A DNA stretch of 64,000 nt from Pelagicoccus mobilis (GCF_016595505.1 NZ_JAENIL010000023.1:1-64000), one strand, 5' to 3'. Shown: positions 36,500 through 46,757, counted from the stretch's first letter. Made by a program: numbers and translations. The notes: generated from the letters alone by a model not told the origin.

Positions 36500-37111
36500 A
36501 TGGCTCGTTATACCGGTCCTACTACCAAGATCAGCAGACGTTTCGGTCAGCCAATTTTCGGCTCCAACAAGTCTCTCGAAAAGCGTAACTATCCACCTGG
36601 CCAGCACGGACCACGTCTCCGTCGCAAGCAATCCGAGTACTCTATCGGTCTCGGCGAGAAGCAAAAGCTTCGCTTCATGTACGGCCTCATGGAGAAGCAG
36701 TTCCGCCGCACTTTCGACAAGGCGAAGAACACTCGTGGCGTAACAGGTACCATCTTCCTGCAGCTCCTCGAAACCCGTCTCGACAGCATCGTTTACAACC
36801 TCGGTTTCACCAAGACTCGTAAGGCTGCTCGTCAGTTCGTTAACCACGGTCACATCTGCGTGAACGGCCAGAAGGTAGATATCCCTAGCTTCCAGGTTAA
36901 GGTTGGCGACGAGATCGAAGTTCGCAACAGCACTTCTTCCCGCCAGCTCGCTACACGTAACATGGAAGCAAACCGCCTCCGCAATGTGCCGGACTGGATG
37001 ACTCGCACCGACGAAGCTTTCCGTGGCGTCGTTAACCGCGAGCCAACTCGCGAAGAGCTCGAGCCAAGCATCAACGAGCAGCTAATCGTTGAGTTCTACA
37101 GCCGCTTCTAA
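36500..37111 (+). CDS. rpsD: 30S ribosomal protein S4
   Basis: 203 residues, zinc-free form. MARYTGPTTKISRRFGQPIF, then NYPPGQHGPRLRRKQSEYS, the S4 RNA-binding domain RLDSIVYNLGFTKTRKAARQ-FVNHGHICVNG. In E. coli S4 represses the alpha operon. Standard place before rpoA. Confidence 0.98.
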   Translation: MARYTGPTTKISRRFGQPIFGSNKSLEKRNYPPGQHGPRLRRKQSEYSIGLGEKQKLRFMYGLMEKQFRRTFDKAKNTRGVTGTIFLQLLETRLDSIVYNLGFTKTRKAARQFVNHGHICVNGQKVDIPSFQVKVGDEIEVRNSTSSRQLATRNMEANRLRNVPDWMTRTDEAFRGVVNREPTREELEPSINEQLIVEFYSRF

Positions 37112-37185
37112 TCGCGATTGTATCTGTTATTACTTTTTCACTCCGACCAACTAATTTTAAGCCCATCCGAAGACCATAACGCAAC

Positions 37186-38187
37186 ATGCCGAAACGTATT
37201 GGAAAGTTCGAACTACCAAACCGCCTTGTTAAAGTAGAAGAGGGTTCCTCTTCCACTTACGCGATGTTCCATGCTGAACCTTTTGAGGCAGGGTATGGTC
37301 ACACGATTGGTAATTCGCTACGCCGCGTCCTCCTCAGTTCGATTGAGGGCGCTGCTATTGCTTCGGTGAAGATCGAAGGAGTTAGCCACGAGTTTCAGAG
37401 TGTAGACGGTATCGTTGAAGATATCACCGACATCGTCCTCAACCTGAAGAAGGTTCTCCTCGTCTGCCACAAGCGCGAAGGTGTTAGGTTGATGATCAAC
37501 ACAAACCGTGCCGGTGCGATCACCGCTGCGGACATCCAGCCAGATTCCAACGTCGAAGTTGTGAATCCTGATCAGATCATCTGCACCCTCGACCGCGAAA
37601 TGCCATTCACGGCTGAGCTCGAAGTTAAGGTTGGTCGTGGTTACTGCCCAGGCGACGAAAACAAGGACGAGGAAGATCCGATCGGCGTTATCGCTATCGA
37701 TTCTCTCTTCTCCCCAGTTAGCCTGGTTAAGTACGCTGTTGAGGCGACCCGTGTTGGTCAAATCACAGACTACGACAAGCTCATCCTCGAAGTTTGGACC
37801 GACGGTCGTATCACTCCGGACGACGCTCTCAAGCAGGCCGGCGCGATCCTCAAGCACCACCTCGACGTGTTCGACAACGTATCCGACGAGAACTACGAGT
37901 TCGAAGACGAAGGTGGCGAAGTAAGCGAAGAGCAGAACAAGCTCCGCAAGCTCCTCAACATGAGCGTTAACGAAATCGAACTCTCCGTTCGTGCCGCTAA
38001 CTGCTTGAACAACGCGAACATCACCACCGTTGGTGAACTCGCGATGAAGAGCGAGCAAGAGATGCTCAAGTACCGTAACTTCGGTAAGAAGTCCCTCAAC
38101 GAAATCAAAGACAAGCTCGAGTCCCTCGGTCTCTCGCTTGGTATGAAATTTGACGAACGCCTCCTCGATTCCAAGAAGGAGCTCTAA
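37186..38187 (+). CDS. rpoA: RNA polymerase alpha subunit
   Basis: 333 residues. N-terminal assembly domain FEAGYGHTIGNSLRRVLLSS; C-terminal domain with LNMSVNEIELSVRAANCLNN, the region binding UP elements, and NFGKKSLNEIKDKLESLGLS. Standard alpha subunit. Confidence 0.99.
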   Translation: MPKRIGKFELPNRLVKVEEGSSSTYAMFHAEPFEAGYGHTIGNSLRRVLLSSIEGAAIASVKIEGVSHEFQSVDGIVEDITDIVLNLKKVLLVCHKREGVRLMINTNRAGAITAADIQPDSNVEVVNPDQIICTLDREMPFTAELEVKVGRGYCPGDENKDEEDPIGVIAIDSLFSPVSLVKYAVEATRVGQITDYDKLILEVWTDGRITPDDALKQAGAILKHHLDVFDNVSDENYEFEDEGGEVSEEQNKLRKLLNMSVNEIELSVRAANCLNNANITTVGELAMKSEQEMLKYRNFGKKSLNEIKDKLESLGLSLGMKFDERLLDSKKEL

Positions 38188-38213
38188 ACGCAAAACTATC
38201 ACCGTAGACCGCC

Positions 38214-38726
38214 ATGCGTCACCGCAAGCACAGCAATTCACTCGGCGTCAAGAAGGAGCACCGTGAAGCTCTCCTCGCCAATCTTTCAACAGCCCTCATC
38301 CAGCACGGCCGTATCAAGACCACCCTCAAGAAGGCGAAGGCTCTTCGTCCATTCGTAGAGAAGGTCATCACGCTCGCCAAGAAGGGATCTCTGCACGACC
38401 GTCGTATCGCAATTTCACGCGTTCGCGACGTAGATGCGGTACACGATCTTTTCGACGACAAGGTTGAGCAGTTCAAGGACCGCAATGGTGGATACACTCG
38501 TATCTACAAGCTCGGTACACGTCGTGGCGACGCTGCGGAAATGGCTCTTATCGAGCTGATCGACGCGGACGACGAAGGCTACGGCAAGAAGAGCAAGGCC
38601 AAGGCGAAGAAGGCTGAAAAGCCAGCTGCTGAAGAGGAAGCTCCAGTAGCAGAAGCAGAGGCGGAAGCTCCTGCGGAAGAAGCTCCCGAAGCTGAAGAGT
38701 CAAAGCAGGAAGAAGAAGCCAAGTAA
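38214..38726 (+). CDS. rplQ: 50S ribosomal protein L17 with acidic Ala/Glu C-terminal tail
   Basis: 170 residues (E. coli 127). The core has MRHRKHSNSLGVKKEHREAL, KKAKALRPFVEKVITLAKKG, GGYTRIYKLGTRRGDAAEMA. From about residue 122 a Lys-rich then Ala/Glu-rich tail runs to the stop (PAAEEEAPVAEAEAEAPAEE). Last gene of the cluster, before a strong terminator. Confidence 0.97.
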   Translation: MRHRKHSNSLGVKKEHREALLANLSTALIQHGRIKTTLKKAKALRPFVEKVITLAKKGSLHDRRIAISRVRDVDAVHDLFDDKVEQFKDRNGGYTRIYKLGTRRGDAAEMALIELIDADDEGYGKKSKAKAKKAEKPAAEEEAPVAEAEAEAPAEEAPEAEESKQEEEAK

Positions 38727-38763
38727 GGCCGACTCCACGCTCTGAACTTCTACTTTTTCTGAG

Positions 38764-38802
38764 AATGCGTTCTTCCGCGAAGAACGCATTTTCGCGTTTT
38801 TA
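38764..38802 (+). terminator. terminator of the ribosomal supercluster
   Basis: Perfect 11-bp stem AATGCGTTCTT / AAGAACGCATT with CCGCG loop, then TTCGCGTTTTT. It lies 37 bases after the L17 stop and marks the end of the str-S10-spc-alpha run. Confidence 0.9.
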
Positions 38803-38818
38803 AAACCAAGCCAATTTC

Positions 38819-39052
38819 GTGCATCCCTTTACCTGGTTTCTCATTCTCTACACTGGCTCCGCTTTACTTCTGATAGCGGGAGTGTGGTTCTACTACGAGA
38901 AACGGGAGAAGAGGGTGTTCGATATCCGACGTAAGCGACGCATCTTCCATTGCGTTAAGTGCGGCGAACTCTACTCAATTCGTAAGAAGGACGTTTCCGA
39001 TGGGCAGCAATGCCCGAAATGCGGATACAACAACTTCGAACTCTCTTTTTAG
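38819..39052 (+). CDS. small membrane protein with a C-terminal zinc ribbon
   Basis: 77 residues from GTG 38819. One transmembrane helix (residues 5-25, TWFLILYTGSALLLIAGVWF), a basic stretch (KREKRVFDIRRKRR), then four cysteines C45-x2-C48 and C65-x2-C68 in a rubredoxin/zinc-ribbon layout (FHCVKCGELY; QQCPKCGYNNF). The positive linker predicts that the ribbon is cytosolic. Hydrophobic anchor plus ribbon is a known small-protein style but I do not recognise the family. It lies between the ribosomal terminator and guaA, on the same strand, so the 16 bases after the T-run are its only leader. Confidence is moderate because the start is GTG. Confidence 0.65.
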   Translation: MHPFTWFLILYTGSALLLIAGVWFYYEKREKRVFDIRRKRRIFHCVKCGELYSIRKKDVSDGQQCPKCGYNNFELSF

Positions 39053-39119
39053 GTCGTAGCTGCTCGTTGAATACGAGTGACAATCGACCCCTGATCCTAG
39101 TTTAATCCACACCTCCAAT

Positions 39120-40661
39120 ATGAAGCACCAGACTATAGCGGTACTCGACTTCGGATCTCAATACACTCAGGTAATTGCCCGACGCATTCGTGAGTGCAAT
39201 GTGTACTCGAAGATCTACTCCTACAAAACGACTGCCAAGCAATTGCAGAAAGACGGAGTGATCGGAGTGATTCTTTCTGGCGGACCATCCAGCGTGCTCG
39301 CTCCCAAGTCACCCAAGGCAGACAAGAAGATCTTTCAAATGGGTGTGCCGGTACTCGGTATTTGCTACGGCGTACAGTTGATCGCTCATCTGCTTGACGG
39401 TAAGGTCGAGAAGAGTAACGAACGCGAGTACGGCCACGGTATTCTCAACGTCCGCAAAAAGGGGAGCTTGTTCAAAGGCTTGCCAAAGAAGCTTCGCGTG
39501 TGGAATTCGCATGGCGATCGTCTCGCAAAGATGCCATCCGGATTCGAAGCAATTGCTTCGACTGAAAACTCCGACTACGCCGCGATCGCGGATGAAAAGC
39601 GTAAGATTTTCGGTATCCAGTTTCACCCGGAAGTGGACCACTCTGAAGGGGGTATCAACATCCTAGAGAACTTCCTCCGTAAGATCTGCGGTTGCACAGG
39701 AGACTGGTCGATGGCCGACCTCGCTCGCGAATCGATCGAGAAGATCCGCAAGATTGTGGGCAAGGACCGTGTCCTCCTCGGTCTCAGCGGTGGTGTTGAT
39801 TCTTCAGTGGCAGCGGCGCTCATCCACAAAGCGATTGGTCGCCAGCTGACCTGTGTATTCGTAGACAATGGACTGCTCCGTTTGCATGAACGCGAACTCG
39901 TCGTCGATCTCTACAAGCGCAACTTCAACATGGACGTGCGGGTTGCACGTGCTGGATCGAAGTTCCTCACAGCCTTGAAGGGCGTAACCGATCCTGAGCG
40001 TAAGCGTAAGATCATCGGCAAGACCTTCGTTAAGGTTTTCCAGGACTCTCTGAAGCGTATTGGCGATGCCAAGTTCCTCGCTCAGGGCACGCTTTACCCA
40101 GACGTCATCGAGAGTATTTCTATCGACGGCAACCCAGCTGCTACGATCAAGAGCCACCACAACGTAGGCGGCCTCCCGAAGAGCATGAAGTTCGAACTTC
40201 TCGAGCCGCTTCGCGAACTCTTCAAGGATGAGGTCCGTGCTCTGGGTACGGCGCTTGGTTTGCCTAAGGAAGTCGTTTGGCGTCAGCCATTCCCAGGACC
40301 AGGTCTCGGCGTTCGCGTTCTTGGCGAAATCAACAAGCGCAATCTCGACATCCTTCGTAAAGCGGACGCGATTCTCCACGAGGAGATGATGGAGTCCGAG
40401 CTCTACTACAAGGTATGGCAGTCCTTCTGTGTATTCCTTCCAGTTCGCACGGTTGGAGTTATGGGAGATGAGCGTACCTACGACAATGTTATCGCGCTCC
40501 GCATCGTTGAGAGTAAGGACGCCATGACTGCTGACTGGTCACGTGTGCCATACGAAGTGCTCCAGAAGGTATCTACTCGTATCATCAATGAGGTGAAGGG
40601 CGTGAATCGTGTCGTCTACGATCTCAGTTCCAAGCCTCCTGGTACCATTGAGTGGGAATAG
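39120..40661 (+). CDS. guaA: GMP synthase (glutamine-hydrolysing)
   Basis: 513 residues. Converts XMP to GMP. N-terminal class I amidotransferase with nucleophile Cys82 in [13 protein letters not shown] and [18 protein letters not shown]-pyrophosphatase domain with the P-loop [14 protein letters not shown] (about residue 222); C-terminal dimerisation domain ending KPPGTIEWE. Codon use is like the ribosomal genes. Single gene with its own terminator. Confidence 0.98.
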   Translation: MKHQTIAVLDFGSQYTQVIARRIRECNVYSKIYSYKTTAKQLQKDGVIGVILSGGPSSVLAPKSPKADKKIFQMGVPVLGICYGVQLIAHLLDGKVEKSNEREYGHGILNVRKKGSLFKGLPKKLRVWNSHGDRLAKMPSGFEAIASTENSDYAAIADEKRKIFGIQFHPEVDHSEGGINILENFLRKICGCTGDWSMADLARESIEKIRKIVGKDRVLLGLSGGVDSSVAAALIHKAIGRQLTCVFVDNGLLRLHERELVVDLYKRNFNMDVRVARAGSKFLTALKGVTDPERKRKIIGKTFVKVFQDSLKRIGDAKFLAQGTLYPDVIESISIDGNPAATIKSHHNVGGLPKSMKFELLEPLRELFKDEVRALGTALGLPKEVVWRQPFPGPGLGVRVLGEINKRNLDILRKADAILHEEMMESELYYKVWQSFCVFLPVRTVGVMGDERTYDNVIALRIVESKDAMTADWSRVPYEVLQKVSTRIINEVKGVNRVVYDLSSKPPGTIEWE

Positions 40662-40688
40662 CGTATTCGCTTCCTAATTACTTTTCGG

Positions 40689-40718
40689 GCGGAGCGAGTA
40701 ATCTCGCTCCGCTCTTTT
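40689..40718 (+). terminator. terminator of guaA
   Basis: Perfect 10-bp stem GCGGAGCGAG / CTCGCTCCGC with TAAT loop, followed by TCTTTTCG. It lies 27 bases past the guaA stop. Confidence 0.88.
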
Positions 40719-40746
40719 CGAATTTAGAACCCAAGCCCAAAAATCT

Positions 40747-41526
40747 ATGAAACCCTTTTCCTTCCGATCCTTAATCTTACTTGCAGTCCTATCGATTGCT
40801 GGACCTCTATCGTTTGCTCAGGATGAGTCCGCACAGCCGGAACTGTCCGATGAGGAGAGAGCTGCTAAGGCGAAAGAAACCGTTGCGCTCGCTCGCTCGT
40901 TTCTTGGCAATCCCGATAAGTTGGATGCGATCAAGTCCATCAAGATGAAGGGGGTGCTGGTTTATGGTAGCGGGCAATCCGGTACGGTTGAATCTGTATT
41001 CAAATCTCCGAACTACCATCAGTTCATTTCTGTGATCGGAGGTAATCGTGAAACGTCCACTTTGAATCGTTCCGAAGCTTGGCGTAAACTGGAGAACCTT
41101 CAAGCTCCTGGCGCCTATCAGCTAACATTTTACGAACCGGATGATATCCGCCACCTCGAGGCTACCGTCATCGATACGCTGAGCTTTCTAGAGACGCCAG
41201 CTACCAGAAATGGCCGTATCGAATATCTTGGGATGAGCGAGATCGCTGGCCAGGAGGCGATCATGCTCCTGTACGTTCATAACAACCGCATCTGGTTTCG
41301 CCGTTATATCCACCCAGAGACGGGACAGGTTCTCCACATGGTAAACGATAAGGGCGTTATCTTTTCCTACGAAGGTACTATCGAAGTAGATGGAGTGAAA
41401 TTCCCTGAAAAGACGATTGTTCGAGTGGTCACTCAGTTTGGTGAGCAAACGATGGAAATTTCGTATTCCGACATAAGCTTGAACGAGGAAGTCGACACTG
41501 ATCGTTTCCGCGTTCCTCAAGGATAA
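40747..41526 (+). CDS. secreted LolA-like protein, function unknown
   Basis: 259 residues. Signal peptide MKPFSFRSLILLAVLSIAGP-LSFAQ. The mature part has the open beta-barrel pattern of LolA/LolB-type outer-membrane lipoprotein-sorting folds: LDAIKSIKMKGVLVYGSGQS, LYVHNNRIWFRRYIHPETGQ, KFPEKTIVRVVTQFGEQTME, ending in DTDRFRVPQG. Start ATG 40747. Fold assignment is by pattern only; the exact ligand is unknown. It is between guaA and the his genes and may be unrelated to both. Confidence 0.6.
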   Translation: MKPFSFRSLILLAVLSIAGPLSFAQDESAQPELSDEERAAKAKETVALARSFLGNPDKLDAIKSIKMKGVLVYGSGQSGTVESVFKSPNYHQFISVIGGNRETSTLNRSEAWRKLENLQAPGAYQLTFYEPDDIRHLEATVIDTLSFLETPATRNGRIEYLGMSEIAGQEAIMLLYVHNNRIWFRRYIHPETGQVLHMVNDKGVIFSYEGTIEVDGVKFPEKTIVRVVTQFGEQTMEISYSDISLNEEVDTDRFRVPQG

Positions 41527-41619
41527 ACAGCGCTGTCCCGGGATCGGTAGAACCCGGCCGCAGGGACCGACAAAAACTCTTTGCCATGCGTAAACGCGCA
41601 TAGCAGAACCATAATTAAC

Positions 41620-42915
41620 ATGGCAGACTTGGCCTACAGTTCACGAACCTTTTGGGATAAGCTCTCCGCTTTCTGCAAATCAGCTGAGGTACCTCAGTCG
41701 ATTGTAGACGCGGCGTCTTCTGTGCTCGGAGAAGTCCGCGAGCATGGTGACGCTGGTGTAGCGAAGGCTCTCAAGCGCATCGACAAGGTGTCGCTCTCCC
41801 CAGATGCGTTCAGCATCAGCCGCGACGAAATGAAAGCGGCGGTTCGACGTCTCCCGAAGGGGGATGTCCAAGCGATCAAAGATTCGGTCGCTTCCGTAAC
41901 TGAGTTCCATAAGCACGCTCTACCAAAGTCCTGGACTGCCAAAAATGCTCACGGAGCGACCATTGGCGAACGCTTTTACCCGCTCGAGAGAGTAGGGCTC
42001 TACATCCCGCGTAATCTTGTTTCGACAGTGGTCATGACGGCTGCGCTCGCGAAGCTCGCTGGCGTAAAGGAAATCGTAGCCTTCACTCCCTGCGGTCCTG
42101 ACGGCAAGGTGAACGATGGCTGTCTTGCTGCAATGTACCTTTCGGGTGTGACTGAAGCCTACCGTTTCGGCGGTATCATGGCAATCGGCGCTGCAGCCTA
42201 CGGGACGGAAACCATCAAGCCAGTCCTCAAGGTCTACGGACCGGGCAACGCCTTTGTGGTTGAAGCCAAGCGTCAGGTGTTTGGCACGATTGGTGTGGAT
42301 TTGCTTCCAGGTCCGAGCGAGTTGCTCGTGATCGCGGATGATCATGCAGATGCTGATTTCGTTGCCTCCGATTTGCTCGCGCAGGCGGAGCACGGTTCTG
42401 GGCGTGAAAAGATTTTCCTCGTCAGTCTTTCCAAGGAAAAGACGAAGGCGATTCGAGCCGCGATTCGCGAGCAGATGAAGTCACTTCCGCGCAAGGACGC
42501 GATCAAGGCAGTCCTGAAGGATGGTTTCTTCTCAGTTGTCGTTAAGGATTACGATGAAGCAGCTGCGGTTGCGAACTTCGTGGCTCCTGAGCACATGGAG
42601 CTGGAAGTCGATCCGAAGCAGTTCAACAAGCTGATCAAGTCGATCACCACCGCAGGCGCGATCATGCAAGGCGCGTGGTCGGCGACAGCGCTCGGTGACT
42701 TCGTTGCTGGACCAAGCCACGAGTTGCCAACTGGACGCTCAGGCCGCCACTTCAGTGGTTTGCAGATCAGTGACTTCATGCGTCGCTCCAGCCTCGTTCG
42801 CTATTCCAAGTCCGCTCTTAAAAAGGCGGCGGGTACGGTTGAGGCCTTCGCTCGTATGGAAGGCTTGGAAGCGCACGGCCGGTCTGTGAGCTCCCGCTTG
42901 GAGAAGGAGGGCTGA
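41620..42915 (+). CDS. hisD: histidinol dehydrogenase
   Basis: 431 residues from ATG 41620. Oxidises histidinol to histidine in the last steps of histidine synthesis. NAD- and Zn-dependent pattern: VGLYIPRNLVSTVVMTAALA, KVYGPGNAFVVEAKRQVFG, DLLPGPSELLVIADDHADAD, QAEHGSGREKIFLV, VAPEHMELEV, GPSHELPTGRSGRHFSGL. First of a four-gene his unit. Confidence 0.97.
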   Translation: MADLAYSSRTFWDKLSAFCKSAEVPQSIVDAASSVLGEVREHGDAGVAKALKRIDKVSLSPDAFSISRDEMKAAVRRLPKGDVQAIKDSVASVTEFHKHALPKSWTAKNAHGATIGERFYPLERVGLYIPRNLVSTVVMTAALAKLAGVKEIVAFTPCGPDGKVNDGCLAAMYLSGVTEAYRFGGIMAIGAAAYGTETIKPVLKVYGPGNAFVVEAKRQVFGTIGVDLLPGPSELLVIADDHADADFVASDLLAQAEHGSGREKIFLVSLSKEKTKAIRAAIREQMKSLPRKDAIKAVLKDGFFSVVVKDYDEAAAVANFVAPEHMELEVDPKQFNKLIKSITTAGAIMQGAWSATALGDFVAGPSHELPTGRSGRHFSGLQISDFMRRSSLVRYSKSALKKAAGTVEAFARMEGLEAHGRSVSSRLEKEG

Positions 42916-42920
42916 GTTCG

Positions 42921-44006
42921 ATGAATTCACCTTCTGAATACGCACTTCCTCACATCCAGAAACTTCACGGATACACGCCCGGCTTCCAGCCGAGTGGCGA
43001 TGGTTGGGTAAAGATCAATACCAACGAAAGCCCGTATCCTCCGAGTCCTGCGGTCGCTGAGGCGGTTTGCCAGGCGGCCAACGATTCACTTCGCCTTTAT
43101 CCAAACGCGAAGGCGATCCCTTTGCGTGAAGAGGCGGCGAAGCTGCATGGCTTGAAGGCAGAGCAAGTTATCTTCGGAAATGGCTCCGACGATATCTTGA
43201 ATCTGCTCGTTCGTGCGTTCGCAAATGAGAAGTCAGCCGGTTACCTTATGCCGAGCTATTCGCTGTATCCTGTACTCTGTGGTATTCAGGACTCGGGTAC
43301 GGTAGAGGTGCCGTTTGACCGGTCGATGGAGCTTCCGTTTGAGGCACTGGAGAATCTTGATGCGAATATACTCTTCATCACTTCGCCGAATGCTCCGACG
43401 GGTGTTGGTTTCTCGAATGAAGATCTCGCACGCGTGATAGCGTCGTTTGATGGAATCGTGGTGGTAGACGAAGCCTACGGCGACTTCGCCGATGAGAACG
43501 CAGTCGAACTGCTCGCGAAGTACAAGAACCTGGTGGTGACGCGCACGTTCTCCAAGTCCTATGGCTTGGCAGGGATTCGTCTTGGTTACGCCATGGCCGA
43601 TGCTGAGATTATCGACATTCTCGATCGAGTCCGCGATAGCTACAACGTCAACCGACTCACGCAAGCGGCTGGATTGGCGGCGTTGAAGGATCAGGCTTAT
43701 CTTAAGGAAGTCGTCGGCAAGATGAAGTCCACCCGCGACCGCTGCCTAGCTGAATGGGAGAGCCTTGGCTGGTTCTGCTATCCATCTGCTGCCAACTTCC
43801 TGTTTGTTGAACCGAAGAATGGAGCAGGGGAGTCCGGTAGCGAAGTGGCCGAGTCGCTCTTCGAGTTTTTCAAAGCGAACAAGATCCTTGTCCGTTATTT
43901 CCCGTCCAGCCCCTTGACTGACAGCTTCCTGCGAATCAGTGTGGGCGACGACGATCAAATGCTCTACGTGAGCGAAACTATCCAAAAATGGCTGAAGAAC
44001 GCATAG
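42921..44006 (+). CDS. hisC: histidinol-phosphate aminotransferase
   Basis: 361 residues, PLP-dependent fold type I. Starts 5 bases after hisD stop. [54 protein letters not shown] and the PLP lysine in [14 protein letters not shown]. It overlaps hisB by 19 bases, so the two are likely translationally coupled. Confidence 0.97.
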   Translation: MNSPSEYALPHIQKLHGYTPGFQPSGDGWVKINTNESPYPPSPAVAEAVCQAANDSLRLYPNAKAIPLREEAAKLHGLKAEQVIFGNGSDDILNLLVRAFANEKSAGYLMPSYSLYPVLCGIQDSGTVEVPFDRSMELPFEALENLDANILFITSPNAPTGVGFSNEDLARVIASFDGIVVVDEAYGDFADENAVELLAKYKNLVVTRTFSKSYGLAGIRLGYAMADAEIIDILDRVRDSYNVNRLTQAAGLAALKDQAYLKEVVGKMKSTRDRCLAEWESLGWFCYPSAANFLFVEPKNGAGESGSEVAESLFEFFKANKILVRYFPSSPLTDSFLRISVGDDDQMLYVSETIQKWLKNA

Positions 44007-44584
44007 CATCCCTCAAACGCACGACGAAGGAAACTTCGATCGAGGCGGAGCTTAAAATCGATGGAACCGGTATTGCCAACGTTGATACAGGCATTCCGTT
44101 CTTCGACCACATGCTGACACTCTTCGCGGGACATGGTCTTTTCGATCTGACCGTTAAGGCGGAAGGCGATATCGATGTAGACTATCACCACACGGTTGAG
44201 GATGTGGGAATCGTTCTTGGAGATCTTTTCAAGCAAGCCCTTGGCGACAAGGCTGGGATTACTCGCTATGGTTTCTTCATCCTTCCGATGGACGAGTGTT
44301 TGACGCGCGTAGCTATCGATCTCGGCAATCGTCCCTTCCTTCAGTACAATGTTGTTTCGCCCACGAACTACGTGCGGGATTTCAATATTATCCTGATAAA
44401 GGAATTCTGTCGTGCGTTTTCGAATACGCTAGGGTCGAACCTACACATCGAACTCGAGTACGGGGAAGAGCCGCATCACATAGTGGAAAGCATCTTCAAG
44501 TGCATGGCTCGTGCGATCGACGCCGCTTCGCAAGTAGACCCTCGTATGGAAGGCCGCCTTCCATCGACGAAGGGAATGTTGTAA
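43988..44584 (+). CDS. hisB: imidazoleglycerol-phosphate dehydratase
   Basis: 198 residues, dehydratase only, without the HisB phosphatase half seen in E. coli. Metal-binding motifs [35 protein letters not shown], then [20 protein letters not shown]. Starts inside hisC. The phosphatase step must be served by another gene. Confidence 0.97.
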   Translation: MAEERIASLKRTTKETSIEAELKIDGTGIANVDTGIPFFDHMLTLFAGHGLFDLTVKAEGDIDVDYHHTVEDVGIVLGDLFKQALGDKAGITRYGFFILPMDECLTRVAIDLGNRPFLQYNVVSPTNYVRDFNIILIKEFCRAFSNTLGSNLHIELEYGEEPHHIVESIFKCMARAIDAASQVDPRMEGRLPSTKGML

Positions 44585-44614
44585 CTTGTAGCTGGAAACG
44601 CGAAAGGTTTTAGG

Positions 44615-45235
44615 ATGAGCAAAGATATTGCGGTCATCAATTACGGCATGGGCAATCTACGCAGCGTGGAGAACGCGTTGGCGAAGATTGGTGCTAAGCC
44701 ACGTATCGTAGAGACTCCGGAAGAAGTAGGGGAGGCTGAGGGCTTGATCCTGCCTGGTGTCGGAGCTTTGCGTGACTGTGTCGACGGACTTAAGTCTGTG
44801 AAGTTTGACGACTTCATCCACGGCTGGGTGAAAGAGGAGCGTCCGTTCATGGGCGTTTGCCTTGGTTTGCAGGCTCTCTTCGATCACTCGGAAGAGGATG
44901 ATGTGACAGGTCTTGGCGTATTGCCTGGCCAAGTGGTTCGTTTCAAGTCGCGCCCCGGTTTGACCATTCCTCACATGGGATGGAATCACGCGAAGCTCGT
45001 TCAAGAAGGCTCGCCGTACTGGTCCGAACTCGATCCGAGCAAGGATCGTTTCTACTTCGTGCACAGCTACCACATCGCACCGGAGGATCCATCGATTGCT
45101 CTTACAACTACAGACTACGATGGTGAGTTTGTAAGTTCGGTAGCGACCGGCTCTTTGATGGCGAGTCAGTTTCACCCTGAGAAAAGTCAGGCAAAGGGAC
45201 TGCAGCTCTACGCTAACTTTGTGGCTCAATGTTAA
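44615..45235 (+). CDS. hisH: imidazole glycerol phosphate synthase, glutamine amidotransferase subunit
   Basis: 206 residues. Class I amidotransferase with nucleophile Cys82 (FMGVCLGLQALF), the His/Glu pair in SQFHPEKSQ, and the HisH start VINYGMGNLRSVENAL. Its obligate partner hisF is not in the window and hisA, hisG, hisI also are missing, so the pathway is split over the chromosome. Lies 30 bases after hisB. Confidence 0.97.
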   Translation: MSKDIAVINYGMGNLRSVENALAKIGAKPRIVETPEEVGEAEGLILPGVGALRDCVDGLKSVKFDDFIHGWVKEERPFMGVCLGLQALFDHSEEDDVTGLGVLPGQVVRFKSRPGLTIPHMGWNHAKLVQEGSPYWSELDPSKDRFYFVHSYHIAPEDPSIALTTTDYDGEFVSSVATGSLMASQFHPEKSQAKGLQLYANFVAQC

Positions 45236-45293
45236 GGATTAGCCCTGCTGCGCTAACAGTGTAGGTCGGCTAATACTTTGCGATCCGCGAGCT

Positions 45294-45310
45294 CACCCTT
45301 TACAAGGGTG
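45294..45310. other. stem-loop in the hisH-gltA gap
   Basis: CACCCTT-TAC-AAGGGTG, a 7-bp stem with a 3-base loop, followed by GTAAGGAGGG and no T-run, in the 167-base gap ahead of citrate synthase. Function unclear; not a standard terminator. Confidence 0.3.
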
Positions 45311-45402
45311 GTAAGGAGGGCTAATTAGTTCGGTTTCTTCGGATTAGGATTACCTGATTCGATAGTTACGCCTAGATTCCATTAACTGATTTACGCCTGA
45401 AC

Positions 45403-46701
45403 ATGAGCAAAGAGGCCCTTCTCAAACTTGAGGACAAAGAGCTCTCGTTCCCGATTATTGAGGGAACCGAGAATGAAAAAGCGATCGATCTGCGCACATT
45501 GCGTGCCCAGACCGGATATATCACCTTTGATGAGGGGTTTGGCAATACTGGTTCATGCCAAAGTGAAATTACATTCATCAATGGTGAGAAGGGGATCCTT
45601 CGCTACCGTGGTTACCCGATCGAGCAGATCGCCGAGAAGTCGACCTTCATCGACTCTGCTCATTTGATCATCTACGGTGAGCTCCCGACCGAAGAGCAGC
45701 GTACTCGCTTCCTCGTCGACCTGATTAAGACCTGCAACATCGACACTCGCATGGTTCGTCAGTTCGAAGCGTTCCCGCCTTCAGCTCATCCGATGTCCAT
45801 CCTTACTTCAATGATGGGCTCCTTGAGCAGCTACTATCCAGAGCTTTCGACCAACGACCGCGTACTCGACCTCGAGAATTTCGACCGCTCGGCGGCGTCT
45901 GCGATTTCCAAGGTCATGACAGTCGCTGCGATGTCTCACCGTATCGCGAATGGTCTGCCGATCAACTACCCGAAGAAGGATCTCACTTATGCTGAAAACT
46001 TCCTGCACCTCATGTTCTCCAGCCCGAACGATGAGTACGTGGCTCCGAAGGAAGTTTCCGAAGCTCTTGACCTGATCCTTCTGCTTCACGCTGACCACGA
46101 GCAAAACTGCTCTACCTCTACAGTTCGCATGGTTGGTTCTAGCGGTGCGAATCTCTTCGCTTCCATCACTGCTGGCGTATGTGCGCTTTGGGGACCACTC
46201 CACGGTGGCGCTAACATGGGCGTGATCAAGATGCTCGAAGCCATCCACGCGGAAGGCGACGATGGAAGCCGCTTCATCGAAGAAGCGAAGAGCGGTAACA
46301 GCGGTAAGCGTCTCATGGGCTTCGGTCACCGCGTTTATAAGAATTTCGACCCACGCGCTAAGATCATTGGTCAAGCTTGCGAGCGTCTGCTTGACGCTCT
46401 CGGCACCAAGGATCCTTGCCTCGATATCGCTCGCAACCTCGAGCAAGCAGCGCTCAACGACGAGTACTTCATCAAGCGTAACCTCTATCCAAACGTCGAC
46501 TTCTATAGCGGTATCATGATGCGTGCGATCGGTATCCCTCTCGACATGTTTACTGTCATGTTCGCGATTGGTCGTATGCCAGGTTGGGTTGCTAACTGGC
46601 ACGAGGTGGCGTCCCAGCCAAAGGGTAAGATCAACCGTCCGCGTCAGGTCTTCCAAGGGCCTAACGAGCGCGATCTGCCTGCTGACTATAATCAGCGCTA
46701 G
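45403..46701 (+). CDS. gltA: citrate synthase
   Basis: 432 residues. Condenses acetyl-CoA and oxaloacetate, the entry to the citric acid cycle. Type II bacterial form with N-terminal beta domain. Active-site blocks: [53 protein letters not shown] and [15 protein letters not shown]. Ribosomal-like codon use. Monocistronic with a terminator at 46726. Confidence 0.98.
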   Translation: MSKEALLKLEDKELSFPIIEGTENEKAIDLRTLRAQTGYITFDEGFGNTGSCQSEITFINGEKGILRYRGYPIEQIAEKSTFIDSAHLIIYGELPTEEQRTRFLVDLIKTCNIDTRMVRQFEAFPPSAHPMSILTSMMGSLSSYYPELSTNDRVLDLENFDRSAASAISKVMTVAAMSHRIANGLPINYPKKDLTYAENFLHLMFSSPNDEYVAPKEVSEALDLILLLHADHEQNCSTSTVRMVGSSGANLFASITAGVCALWGPLHGGANMGVIKMLEAIHAEGDDGSRFIEEAKSGNSGKRLMGFGHRVYKNFDPRAKIIGQACERLLDALGTKDPCLDIARNLEQAALNDEYFIKRNLYPNVDFYSGIMMRAIGIPLDMFTVMFAIGRMPGWVANWHEVASQPKGKINRPRQVFQGPNERDLPADYNQR

Positions 46702-46725
46702 TTCTGTCTGGAACGACTTTCATGG

Positions 46726-46757
46726 AACGGTCTCTCCCTGCGAGAGGCCGTTTTTTG
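46726..46757 (+). terminator. terminator of gltA
   Basis: AACGGTCTCTC / GAGAGGCCGTT stem (one G-T) with CCTGC loop, then TTTTTT. It lies 24 bases after the stop. Confidence 0.9.

Noticed and set aside
45236-45402. Possible riboswitch or leader peptide ahead of gltA
   Set aside because: Only one 7-bp hairpin with no T-run; no recognisable aptamer pattern or His-rich leader.
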